Assembly: GCA_023401045.1 (NCBI GenBank)
Contig: JAEXEM010000200.1
Location: 1-10,019 of the forward strand
DNA length: 10,019 nt
Direction of reading: 5' to 3'
DNA from: Actinomycetes bacterium
GTDB taxonomy: Bacteria > Actinomycetota > Actinomycetes > Actinomycetales > Cellulomonadaceae
The position numbers were made by a program, and so were the translations under genes. Below, piece by piece: positions 1 through 6,378 of the stretch. Numbering within the stretch: position 1 is the stretch's first letter; the number at the start of each line of letters is the position of its first letter. The notes beneath the pieces are model-generated. The model was not told the DNA's origin. It searched no databases and saw nothing but the letters and a program-made list of their open reading frames with translations.

Positions 1-5
1 CGCCA

Positions 6-30
6 CGGCCGCCCTGCCCTCAGGCGGCCG
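6..30 (-). terminator. Hairpin overlapping the MFS stop codon
   Basis: Positions 6-12 (CGGCCGC) pair with 24-30, and 14-16 (CTG) pair with 21-23, with C13 bulged and a four-base loop at 17-20. The TGA stop (20-22) of the minus-strand MFS gene lies in the loop and upper stem. No U-tract follows within the window, so this would be a GC-hairpin terminator of the kind common in actinobacteria. It is an inference from structure only, and the downstream side is cut by the window edge. Confidence 0.45.
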
Positions 31-1285
31 GCGCCCGGTCGACCGGCGCGGGCTCCGGTGCGTCCGCCGCCGCGAGGTGCCGCAGCGACCGCCACACGAG
101 CACGACGAACACCGCCGACCCCGCACCCGCGAACCAGAAGGGCGCCGTCACGCCCCACTCGCGCGCGAGCCACCCACCGATGCCCGCGCCTGCCACGAGC
201 CCGCCGAACACCCCGAGGAGGTTGACGCTGTTGACCCGCCCCTGCAGCGCCGTCGGGACGACCCGCTGCCGGATCGTCATCGACGTCGTCCCCCAGACGA
301 ACGCGTGCGCCCCGAACACGACGAACACCGTCATCGCCACCCAGGGCGTCGTCGTCAGCGCGAGCGCGACGTGCGTGAGCGTCTCGATGACGAGCCCCAC
401 CCGCATGATCGCCGTGAGCGACATCCGCCGCGTGAGCCACCCGTAGGCCCCGACGCCGACGAGCCCGCCGACCGCCTGCGCCGTCGTCACGAGCCCGAAG
501 CCGACCTCCCCGAGCCCGAGCCGCTGCTGGGCGTAGAGGACGAGCACCGCCCACGCCGCACCGAACGTCACGTTGAAGACGAGGATCGTGAGGACGAGCG
601 TGCGCACCGCCGGGTGCCGCCACGCCCAGCGCACCCCCTCGACGACGTCGGCCCGGACGGTGCCGCGCTCGTGGGCCGCCCGGCCGTGCGGCGGCAGCAC
701 GACCCGCAGGACGAGCACCGCCCCGGCGGCCATGAGCACCGCACCGGCCGCGAACGGCGACCAGTGCCCGAACGTGAAGAGCAGCGCCCCGAGCGGCGGC
801 CCGGCGAGCTGGTTGAGCCCGATGTACCCGGCCTGGCTGCGGGCGTTGGCGACGGGCAGGTCGTCGCGGTGGACGACCATCGGCGCGAGCGTGCCGCTGA
901 CGTTGTCCGCGAACGTCTCGGCCGTGCCGAGCAGGAAGATGGCGACGAGCACGATCCACACCGGTGCGGCGTCGACCGCCACGCACGCCGCGAGGACGGC
1001 GAGCACGAGCACGCGTGTGCCGTCCGCGACGACGACGAGCCGGCGGCGGTCCACCCGGTCGGTGACGGCACCGGCGAGCAGCGCGAACAGCAGCGGCGGC
1101 AACCAGCCGAGCAGCGCGGCGAGCGCGACGACGAACGCGTCGTCGGTGCGCGAGGCGACGAGCAGCGGACCGGCGGCGAGCACGATGCCGTCGCCGAGGT
1201 TCGTCACCCAGGACGACCCCAGCAGCCAGCGGAAGGAGGTGCCGAGCCGTGCGGGCAGGGCGACCTCGAGGGCACGGCGGAGCAC
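20..1285 (-). CDS. MFS transporter, EntS/MFS_3-like exporter
   Basis: A 421-residue inner-membrane protein with hydrophobic segments along almost its whole length, as expected for a 12-helix major facilitator. The motif-A-like loop between helices 2 and 3 is at about residues 71-83 (G-A-V-T-D-R-V-D-R-R-R-L). A second family block, T-A-E-T-F-A-D-N, is at about 121-128, and R-V-N-S-V-N-L-L-G is near 350. These resemble the MFS_3/enterobactin-exporter-like group, which is mostly annotated as drug or siderophore efflux; the substrate cannot be read from sequence. The GTG at 1285 is chosen because it keeps the amphipathic A-R-L-G-T-S-F-R-W-L-L lead-in typical of the group and lies 7 nt after a TAGGGT box, with no good ribosome site. 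The gene is complete and divergent from the DinB-type gene at 1369, 83 bp away, so the two may be co-regulated. The tail after about 405 is Ala/Pro-rich and probably cytoplasmic. Confidence 0.88.
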   Translation of the reverse strand: MLRRALEVALPARLGTSFRWLLGSSWVTNLGDGIVLAAGPLLVASRTDDAFVVALAALLGWLPPLLFALLAGAVTDRVDRRRLVVVADGTRVLVLAVLAACVAVDAAPVWIVLVAIFLLGTAETFADNVSGTLAPMVVHRDDLPVANARSQAGYIGLNQLAGPPLGALLFTFGHWSPFAAGAVLMAAGAVLVLRVVLPPHGRAAHERGTVRADVVEGVRWAWRHPAVRTLVLTILVFNVTFGAAWAVLVLYAQQRLGLGEVGFGLVTTAQAVGGLVGVGAYGWLTRRMSLTAIMRVGLVIETLTHVALALTTTPWVAMTVFVVFGAHAFVWGTTSMTIRQRVVPTALQGRVNSVNLLGVFGGLVAGAGIGGWLAREWGVTAPFWFAGAGSAVFVVLVWRSLRHLAAADAPEPAPVDRAPAA

Positions 1286-1311
1286 GGCGACGACCCTACG
1301 CGCGGGCCGCG
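1286..1311 (-). promoter_or_regulatory. TAGGGT promoter box for leaderless MFS mRNA
   Basis: On the minus strand TAGGGT occupies 1298-1293, followed by 7 nt and then the GTG start at 1285, so initiation would fall on the start codon. The block 1292-1311 matches 4692-4711 upstream of the SDR gene at 19 of 20 positions, at the same distance from the start. No clear -35 is visible 17-18 nt upstream. TAnnnT boxes and leaderless transcripts are well known in actinobacteria; that this one is used is inference. Confidence 0.5.
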
Positions 1312-1368
1312 CACCTGCCCGCCTCGATGTCCCTGCCGTCGCGGGGACCGTGCTGCCAGGATGACGGC

Positions 1369-1995
1369 ATGTCCTACGACGACGCGTTCCTCCTCGCCTG
1401 CGACCACGTCGTCGACCGGCTCGGTGACCCGCAGGTCGCCGCGCGCTGGTCGGCCCCGAGCGCGCTGCCGCGGCTGAGCGTGGGTGCGCTCGCGGTGCAC
1501 CTCGGCAACCAGGTGGTGCGCGCCGCGGCGGTGCTGCCGCTCGACCCGGGCGACCTGCCCGTGCTCGCCTCCGCGGACGAGCACTACGCCCGCTCGGCCT
1601 GGCCGACGGCCGCCCCCGAGGACCCGGTGAACGACCGGAGCGCCGACGAGGAGGCCGCGCTCGCGGGCCCCGAGGCGGTCCTCGCCGGTGTCGTCGCGCA
1701 CCGCGAGCAGGTGCGTGCGCTGCTGCACGGCACGCCGCGGGACGTCGTCGCGGTGCCGTGGGCGGGGTGGGCGCTGCGCCGCGAGGACTTCCTCCTCACC
1801 CGCGCGCTCGAGGTCGTCGTCCACTCCGACGACCTCGCCGCGAGCCTGGGCGAGCCCGCGGCGCTCGTGCCCGACGAGGTCTTCTCCCCGGTGCGGGACC
1901 TGCTCGTGCGCCTCGCGGTCGCCCGGCACGGGCAGTCGGCGGTCGTCGCCGCGCTCACCCGCAGCGAGCGCGCCCAGCCGGTCAGCGCGTTCTGA
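1369..1995 (+). CDS. Maleylpyruvate isomerase-family (DinB-like) protein
   Basis: A 208-residue soluble protein of the mycothiol-dependent maleylpyruvate isomerase N-terminal (MDMPI_N)/DinB superfamily, a four-helix bundle. The visible signature is L-S-V-G-A-L-A-V-H at residues 36-44 and the distal R-A-L-E-V-V-V-H-S-D-D-L at 145-156. H44, E148 and H152 match in order and spacing the three metal ligands (two His and one Glu) known for the corynebacterial enzyme, so zinc binding is likely retained. Most actinobacterial paralogues have no proven substrate, and no gentisate or other aromatic-degradation genes are nearby, so true maleylpyruvate isomerase activity is not supported; a mycothiol-linked transferase or detoxification role is equally possible. 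Translation starts at ATG 1369, preceded by AGGA at 1358-1361 with 7 nt spacing. The same stretch also reads CAGGAT, a possible -10 for a near-leaderless transcript. Longer upstream in-frame starts add only non-conserved Arg/Ala-rich sequence. Confidence 0.8.
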   Translation: MSYDDAFLLACDHVVDRLGDPQVAARWSAPSALPRLSVGALAVHLGNQVVRAAAVLPLDPGDLPVLASADEHYARSAWPTAAPEDPVNDRSADEEAALAGPEAVLAGVVAHREQVRALLHGTPRDVVAVPWAGWALRREDFLLTRALEVVVHSDDLAASLGEPAALVPDEVFSPVRDLLVRLAVARHGQSAVVAALTRSERAQPVSAF

Positions 1996-2005
1996 CGCCC
2001 GCGCC

Positions 2006-2028
2006 CCTCGCGGCAACGGGCCGCGAGG
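2006..2028. terminator. Bidirectional terminator hairpin between convergent genes
   Basis: A perfect 9-bp stem (CCTCGCGGC at 2006-2014 with 2020-2028) and 5-base loop lie in the 51-bp gap where the plus-strand DinB-type gene and the minus-strand GGDEF-EAL gene converge. The placement suits a shared bidirectional terminator. There is no U-tract. An outer GACGCC/GGCGTC pair (1994-1999 with 2027-2032) could form a competing stem. Confidence 0.6.
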
Positions 2029-2046
2029 CGTCGGCAGACCGGGTGC

Positions 2047-3789
2047 TCACCGGGCCCCGCGCTGCGCGGAGTGGTCCCACGGTGCCGAGGCCAGCTCGTC
2101 GACGGGCTGCGGCGGGCCGAAGAGGAACCCCTGCCCGGCGGTGCACCCGAGGTCCTCGAGCAGCGTCGCCTGCTCCTCCGTCTCGACGCCCTCGGCGATG
2201 ACGACGACGTCGAGCTCGGCGCACAGCCGCAGCAGCCCGCGGACGGTCGTCGTGCGCCGCCGCGAGGACGTGATCGAGGTGAGGAACGCCCGGTCGAGCT
2301 TGAGGAAGTCGACGGGCAGCTCGTCGAGCCGGCTGAGGGAGGACCACCCGGTGCCGAAGTCGTCGACCCCGATCTGCACACCGCTCTCGCGCAGCACCGC
2401 GAGGCTGCTGAGCGCGGCGGGTCCCGTCGCGTCGACGACGCTCTCCGTCACCTCGACGACGAAGCGTGCCGGCGGCCAGCCGGTCACGGCGAGGGTGCGC
2501 AGCACGTGCTCGGCGTACCCGGCGCCGGCGAGCTCACGCCCGGAGACGTTGACCCCGAGCCGCACCTCGCGGCCCCACCGGCGCTCCAGCTCCAGCGCGT
2601 CTGCGCAGGCCCGCGTGAGGACGGACGTGCCGAGCGCGTCGATGAGCCCGCCGTCCTCCGCCGCGGCGACGAACTCGTCGGGCGGGACGCTGCCGAGCCG
2701 GGGGTGGTCCCACCGGGCGAGCGCCTCGACGCCGGTCACCCGCCGGGACGGCAGGTCGACGACGGGCTGCAGCTCGACGCGCAGCTCACCGGCCGCGATC
2801 GCGTCGGCGAGCTCGGCGACGAGCTGCGGGCGGTGGATCTGCGACAGCACGGTCCGCCCGCGCCCCGCGGCCTTCGCGGCGTAGAGCGCGGAGTCCGTGC
2901 GCCGGAGCACCTCCGTCGCGGTCTCCCCGACCGCGTGCTCGGCCACCCCGCAGGACGCCGCTCTCGGGGCGATCGCGCACAGGTGCTCGGCGACGTCACG
3001 CGCCTCCGGTCCGGTGAGCCCCGGCAGGAGCACCGCGAACTCGTCGCCGCCGCGCCGCCCGACGACCATCCCCGGGACGTCGACCGCGCGCCACACGTCG
3101 GCGGTGCGGCGCAGCAGCTCGTCCCCGGCGGCGTGGCCCTGCGCGTCGTTCACCCGCTTGAAGTGGTCGATGTCGACGAGCGCGAGCGACAGCGGGGTGC
3201 CGCGACGCTCGCGGCGGTCGATGGCGTGCTCGAGCTCGTCGTCCCAGCCCCGACGGTCCGGCAGGCCGGTGAGCGGGTCGACGTGCGCGGTGGACGCCCG
3301 ACGCCCGAGGACGTCGGCCGCGAGCGCGACGCCCGCCCAGAGGACGACCGCCGCCGCGCACACGAGCGGCGGGACCCCGTGCCCGACGGTGAGCGCCGCG
3401 ACCTGCGCCGCGCTGACGAGCGCGACGAGGGACCACGCGGTGACGGGCCGCAGGAAGAGGGTGGACTCGACGGCGAGCAGCAGGGTGAGGGACGCGGCAC
3501 CGAGCGCGACGGTGCTCGACGGCGCGAGGGCGGTCGAGACGGCGAGCAGCGCACCGGCCACGAGGATCGTCGCGGCGAGGCCGGGGCGGGGGATCCGGGG
3601 GGCCAGCGCGAGCAGCAGCGGGCCGGAGACGGTCGCGGCGACCGGTGCGACGAGCAGCAGCCCGCCGCGCCGCTCGGTGAGGACGAGGTCGGCGACGAGG
3701 AGCACGGCGGCTGCCCCGCCGACGGTCACGAGGAACGCGGTGGTGCGCACGATGACGTCGGGCGGCCCCCGGCGCTCCGACGCTCTCAC
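2047..3789 (-). CDS. Membrane GGDEF-EAL cyclic-di-GMP enzyme
   Basis: A 580-residue protein predicted to make and break cyclic di-GMP. About six hydrophobic helices at residues 12-160 form a membrane anchor that I cannot assign to a named sensor family. GGDEF domain about 165-315: D-P-L-T-G-L at 171-176, D-I-D-H-F-K-R-V-N-D at 206-215, and an exact GGDEF at 247-251. The inhibitory RxxD site five residues before GGDEF is absent. EAL domain about 322-566: EAL at 355-357, N414, E446, D476-D477 in the D-D-F-G-T-G loop, K497, E533, E536 and Q553, the full set of metal and catalytic residues of active phosphodiesterases. Both halves therefore look catalytically competent and the net direction cannot be predicted. 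The GTG at 3789 follows a GGTGGG-type ribosome site; a GTG 13 codons further in (3750) is an alternative that would shorten only the basic leader before helix 1. The SDR gene ends 86 bp upstream on the same strand. Confidence 0.93.
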   Translation of the reverse strand: MRASERRGPPDVIVRTTAFLVTVGGAAAVLLVADLVLTERRGGLLLVAPVAATVSGPLLLALAPRIPRPGLAATILVAGALLAVSTALAPSSTVALGAASLTLLLAVESTLFLRPVTAWSLVALVSAAQVAALTVGHGVPPLVCAAAVVLWAGVALAADVLGRRASTAHVDPLTGLPDRRGWDDELEHAIDRRERRGTPLSLALVDIDHFKRVNDAQGHAAGDELLRRTADVWRAVDVPGMVVGRRGGDEFAVLLPGLTGPEARDVAEHLCAIAPRAASCGVAEHAVGETATEVLRRTDSALYAAKAAGRGRTVLSQIHRPQLVAELADAIAAGELRVELQPVVDLPSRRVTGVEALARWDHPRLGSVPPDEFVAAAEDGGLIDALGTSVLTRACADALELERRWGREVRLGVNVSGRELAGAGYAEHVLRTLAVTGWPPARFVVEVTESVVDATGPAALSSLAVLRESGVQIGVDDFGTGWSSLSRLDELPVDFLKLDRAFLTSITSSRRRTTTVRGLLRLCAELDVVVIAEGVETEEQATLLEDLGCTAGQGFLFGPPQPVDELASAPWDHSAQRGAR

Positions 3790-3827
3790 CCGCCCACCAT
3801 GCGGCCCTGCAGGCCCCGAGGTCGAGC

Positions 3828-3854
3828 GGAACGGCTCCCGAGATGTCGCCTTTC
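3828..3854 (-). promoter_or_regulatory. Possible motility-type (FliA/WhiG) promoter
   Basis: On the minus strand, GAAAGGCG (3854-3847), then exactly 11 nt, then GCCGTTCC (3835-3828) resembles the sigma-28 pattern TAAAGTTT-N11-GCCGATAA. The match is 4/8 in the upstream box and 5/8 in the downstream box. Initiation would fall near 3820, giving a leader of about 30 nt before the GTG at 3789. The fit is partial and the region is GC-rich, so chance is a real possibility. Confidence 0.25.
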
Positions 3855-3875
3855 ACCCGATCGCCCGGGGTGGGC

Positions 3876-4685
3876 TCACCAGCGGCGGAACCCGCCCTCG
3901 GTGGAGAGCACCTGCCCGACGACCCACCGCCCGGCGTCCGAGACGAGCCACGCGACGAGCCGGGCGGGGTCGTCGGGCTCGCCGAACCGGCCGCCGGGGA
4001 AGTGGGCGAGCACCGCGTCGAGCACCTCGGGCGGGCGGTCGGCGGTGTCGGCGTCGAGGTAGCCGGTGTTGACCGGTCCGGGGTTGACGGTGTTGAGGAC
4101 GATCCCGCGCTCGACGAGCCAGTCGGCGACGGATGCGGTGAGCCCGGCGAGCGCGGCCTTCGACGCGGCGTACGCGATCTCGCCGGGCATCGGGCCGTGG
4201 AGCTGGCCGGAGGTCGTCCAGACGACGCGTCCGCCGGGCCGTCCGTCGTGCTGCGCGGCGAACGCCTTCGTCGCGAGGATGGTCGAGCGGGTGTTGACGG
4301 CCCAGTGCGCGTCGAGGGTCTCGGCGGTCTGCGCGTCGAGGGGGCCGTCACCACCGCTGCGGGCGTGGTTGCACACGAGGACGTCGAGGTGGCCGAGCGC
4401 GTCGCCGGCCCGGGCGACGAGCTCCTCGCCGGCGGTCGGTGCGGCGAGGTCGAGGCTCGTCGAGGCGAGCCGGGCGCCCGGGACGAGCTCGCGCTCGAGG
4501 GCGGCGAGCACGGCGTCGACGTCGTCCGCGCCCCACGGCTGCTCGGCGTCGTGCGGCGCCCAGTGCTGGACGAGCAGGCTCGCCCCGGCCCGTGCGAGAC
4601 GGGAGGCGATGGCGAAGCCGATGCCGCGGCGGCGGCTCACCCCGGTGACGACGGCGACCCGTCCGTGCAGCGACATCTCGTCCAC
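3876..4685 (-). CDS. SDR-family oxidoreductase
   Basis: A 269-residue classical-length short-chain dehydrogenase/reductase, predicted cytoplasmic and NAD(P)H-dependent. The Rossmann nucleotide loop is T-G-V-S-R-R-R-G-I-G (residues 14-23), which has five residues between TG and GIG instead of three. This spacing, together with H-W-A-P-H-D-A-E-Q-P-W-G after the second strand, marks the subfamily often labelled 3-oxoacyl-ACP reductase-like (YvaG type). The usual NNAG is C-N-H-A at 105-108. The catalytic set is N131, S159, Y172 and K176 (Y-A-A-S-K). N-P-G-P-V-N-T-G at 201-208 and the C-terminal S-T-E-G-G-F are also conserved. The substrate is unknown. The GTG at 4685 is chosen because a TAGGGT box sits 7 nt upstream, implying a leaderless transcript; the ATG at 4676, three codons in, with GGTGGA before it, is a close alternative. 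Hairpins separate it from the upstream esterase, so it is probably a separate transcription unit. Confidence 0.88.
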   Translation of the reverse strand: MDEMSLHGRVAVVTGVSRRRGIGFAIASRLARAGASLLVQHWAPHDAEQPWGADDVDAVLAALERELVPGARLASTSLDLAAPTAGEELVARAGDALGHLDVLVCNHARSGGDGPLDAQTAETLDAHWAVNTRSTILATKAFAAQHDGRPGGRVVWTTSGQLHGPMPGEIAYAASKAALAGLTASVADWLVERGIVLNTVNPGPVNTGYLDADTADRPPEVLDAVLAHFPGGRFGEPDDPARLVAWLVSDAGRWVVGQVLSTEGGFRRW

Positions 4686-4722
4686 CCGGCGGACCCTACG
4701 TGCGGGCCGCGACGGCCGTCAC
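4686..4722 (-). promoter_or_regulatory. GTGACG-N18-TAGGGT promoter of the SDR gene
   Basis: On the minus strand GTGACG (4722-4717, 4/6 to TTGACA) is followed after 18 nt by TAGGGT (4698-4693), then 7 nt to the GTG at 4685. The -10 and its flank (4692-4711) are nearly identical to the box before the MFS gene. This is the best-formed promoter in the window. Leaderless start is inferred from the spacing. Confidence 0.55.
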
Positions 4723-4755
4723 CGGGATATGCCACGGGGTGGGCACGAGAACGGC

Positions 4756-4789
4756 GACGGACCGCACCCACCGGACGGTGCGGTCCGTC
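4756..4789. repeat. 13-bp perfect inverted repeat
   Basis: GACGGACCGCACC at 4756-4768 pairs perfectly with 4777-4789 around an 8-base loop. It lies in the gap between the esterase (upstream) and SDR (downstream) genes, about 35 bp upstream of the SDR -35. It could be a second terminator for esterase transcripts or an operator; the long loop favours an RNA hairpin. Confidence 0.6.
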
Positions 4790-4825
4790 ACCTCACCTCC
4801 AGGGCGCGGTGCCCGAGGTGCGCGC

Positions 4826-4868
4826 GACGGCGGGCAGGCGGTGGTCCCGGAACCGCCCGCCCGCCGTC
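4826..4868 (-). terminator. Esterase transcription terminator hairpin
   Basis: GACGGCGGGC (4826-4835) pairs with 4859-4868, then after one A-C mismatch GGCGGT (4837-4842) pairs with 4852-4857. This gives a 16-bp stem with a 9-base loop. It begins 6 bp beyond the esterase stop codon on the minus strand. Position and stability support a Rho-independent terminator lacking a U-tract. Confidence 0.65.
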
Positions 4869-4874
4869 GGACGG

Positions 4875-6176
4875 TCAGGAGCAGGTGAGCTGCGGTGAGC
4901 CCGGGCTGCCGCTGCCGATGAACCCGAAGGTCGTCGAGCCGGCGGCGGGCACGGAGCCGTTCCACGCCGCGTTGCGCACGACGGTCGTGCCACCGGACGT
5001 CGTCACCTCACCGCTCCACAGCTGGGAGACCGTGAGTGCCGAGGACGCCCACGAGACCGACCAGCCGGTGAGCGCGCTGCTGCCGGCCTGGACCGTCACC
5101 TCGCCCTGGTAGCCGCCCGGCCACGTGTTGACCGTGCGGTACGTCGCGGTGCACGCGCCGCCCGGCTGCGGGGTGGGCGTCGGGCTCGGCACCACCGTCG
5201 GCGTCGGGGTGGGCGTCGGGGTGGGCGTCGGGGTCGGCGTGGGCGTGGGCGTCGGGGTGGGTGTGGGCGTGGGCGTCGGGGTCGAGGTCGACGGCAGCGA
5301 CGTGAAGAACTCCCAGATGTAGCCCGGCACGTGCGACTGCTGCGCACCGCGGTCCACCGCCGCCCACTGGTGGTCCGAGTCGTTCGCGACCCACCACACG
5401 GGGTAGCCGTCGCGGCACTGGTAGATGGTCCGGGTGTGCCGCTGCCCGCTGTTGCCGGCGGGCTCGGGGGCGTTCTGCGCCTGGCAGCCGTTGTTGCGCA
5501 GCGCCCGGTCCCGCAGCGCACGTCCCTGCGAGATGTTGAGGACGCTGTCGACGACGCCGTGCGAGCCCATGTACGCGATGGGCTGGGTGCCCCCGTCGCA
5601 GCCCGAGAGCTGCGCGCCGTTGAGGACGGCGACGGCCCGGAAGACGTCGGCGCGGGCGCAGGCGAGCGCGTTGCTCATGCCGCCGCCGTAGCTGAACCCG
5701 GTGGCGAACCGCTGGCTCGTGTCGACGCAGAGCGCGGACTCCACGCGCTCGCGGATGGCGTCGATGAACGCGACGTCGCGGCCGTTGGTGTTGGGCCAGG
5801 CGTTGTCGATGCCCTGCGGCGCCACGAAGATCGTGCTGTTGTTCGCGAGCGGCTTGAGCCCGTAGTAGTTCTCGTTGACGACGTCCTGCGACGTCCCGTG
5901 CCACCAGTGGATGCCGAACACGAGGCGGTACTGGCGGTTGGGGTCGTAGTTGGCGGGCACGTCGAGGCGGAAGGAGCGCTGCTGCCCGCCGCTGGTGATC
6001 GTGTGGTTGCCGGTGCTCAGACCGGGCGAGCGCCCGCAGCCCGCCGTCGCCGCCATGGCGACGGGGCCGCCCGGGAGGGCGACGGCAGGTGCGGCGGCCG
6101 TGAGGCCGGAGACGACGAGTGCGGCGGCCGCGGCGAGCGCGGCCCAGGTCCGTCGGGTGGGAGGTCGGTGTCGCAC
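4875..6176 (-). CDS. Secreted CBM2-linked esterase (feruloyl/acetylxylan or PHB-depolymerase-like)
   Basis: A 433-residue secreted alpha/beta hydrolase joined to a cellulose-binding module. The N-terminus is a signal peptide with basic T-R-R-T-W, an Ala/Val core and possible cleavage after A33 or A42; the paired Arg is only weakly Tat-like. The catalytic domain is about residues 44-293: H-W-W-H-G at 90-94 (oxyanion region), nucleophile S162 in G-F-S-Y-G-G-G, probable Asp D210 and His H269 in D-S-D-H-Q. This arrangement occurs in CE1 feruloyl/acetylxylan esterases and in the related poly(hydroxybutyrate) depolymerase family. A Pro-Thr linker follows, then a CBM2 at about 341-433 bounded by two Cys, with the three expected surface Trp (in N-T-W-P-G-G, Q-L-W-S-G and A-A-W-N-G). 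The presence of CBM2 and the nearby xylanase favour action on plant cell wall esters, which is inference. The GTG at 6176 has a strong GAGGAG ribosome site. Confidence 0.85.
   Translation of the reverse strand: MRHRPPTRRTWAALAAAAALVVSGLTAAAPAVALPGGPVAMAATAGCGRSPGLSTGNHTITSGGQQRSFRLDVPANYDPNRQYRLVFGIHWWHGTSQDVVNENYYGLKPLANNSTIFVAPQGIDNAWPNTNGRDVAFIDAIRERVESALCVDTSQRFATGFSYGGGMSNALACARADVFRAVAVLNGAQLSGCDGGTQPIAYMGSHGVVDSVLNISQGRALRDRALRNNGCQAQNAPEPAGNSGQRHTRTIYQCRDGYPVWWVANDSDHQWAAVDRGAQQSHVPGYIWEFFTSLPSTSTPTPTPTPTPTPTPTPTPTPTPTPTPTPTVVPSPTPTPQPGGACTATYRTVNTWPGGYQGEVTVQAGSSALTGWSVSWASSALTVSQLWSGEVTTSGGTTVVRNAAWNGSVPAAGSTTFGFIGSGSPGSPQLTCS
5157..5282 (-). repeat. Pro-Thr linker repeat
   Basis: About 125 bp of alternating Thr and Pro codons (plus-strand units GGGGTG, GGCGTC) encode the flexible linker between the esterase domain and CBM2. 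Codon choice varies between units. Such linkers are typical of Cellulomonas-type cellulases and are often O-glycosylated. The tract is prone to slippage and length variation. Confidence 0.85.
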
Positions 6177-6181
6177 GGGGG

Positions 6182-6187
6182 CTCCTC
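6182..6187 (-). promoter_or_regulatory. Ribosome binding site of the esterase
   Basis: GAGGAG on the minus strand, 5 nt before the GTG at 6176. It fixes this GTG as the start and shows that the esterase has a leader, unlike the leaderless MFS and SDR genes. Confidence 0.75.
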
Positions 6188-6311
6188 GCTGTTCGGGTGG
6201 GGGCCGGCGGCGGTGCCGACCCGTACCCGCGCGCGTCGGTGCACGCAGGTCAGGGAACGTTCGCAGCGCTCTCGACGCTAGCCGTGAGGGGTCCGCGGGG
6301 GCACCGTGCAG

Positions 6312-6347
6312 AATCGATTAAGCAACCGTTGGACGTCCAACGGTTGC
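6312..6347 (-). promoter_or_regulatory. 26-bp perfect palindrome, probable operator of the esterase promoter
   Basis: Positions 6322-6347 are a perfect palindrome: arm GCAACCGTTGGAC, then its exact complement, with a CG at the centre and no loop. Inside it are two AAC-N-GTT elements (6324-6330 and 6339-6345). Directly next to it, 6312-6319 is AATCGATT, also palindromic with a CG centre. A further CG-centred GAACGTTC is at 6255-6262. On the minus strand TTGGAC (6340-6335) is a fair -35, with 17 nt to a weak -10 TCGATT (6317-6312), so a bound repressor would cover the promoter. Zero-spacing CG-centred palindromes are typical of LacI-family sites. The site is not the CebR/CelR box TGGGAGCGCTCCCA. 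Regulator unknown. Confidence 0.6.
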
Positions 6348-6378
6348 CGTCGGGCCGGTCCGGGTGGTGCGCCTGGCG

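Noticed and set aside
1369..1995. Functional assignment as true maleylpyruvate isomerase of gentisate degradation
   Set aside because: No ring-cleavage or hydrolase partners are visible nearby, and the family has many paralogues with other or unknown roles.
3069..3081. R-A-V-D before GGDEF as an inhibitory RxxD site
   Set aside because: It lies nine residues before GGDEF; the true site is five residues before.
3790..3875. Cyclic-di-GMP riboswitch upstream of the GGDEF-EAL gene
   Set aside because: At 86 bp the gap is barely long enough, and the conserved GEMM core motifs are not seen.
2071..4062. 663-residue plus-strand frame opposite the GGDEF-EAL gene, and a similar frame at 77-1477
   Set aside because: Low-complexity Arg/Pro/Glu/Asp composition with no domain, and fully antisense to clear genes.
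6322..6347. Palindrome as a terminator of the methyltransferase transcript
   Set aside because: There is no loop and no U-tract, the distance from the stop is 40 bp, and a closer hairpin already exists at 6379-6398; an operator fits better, though not proven.
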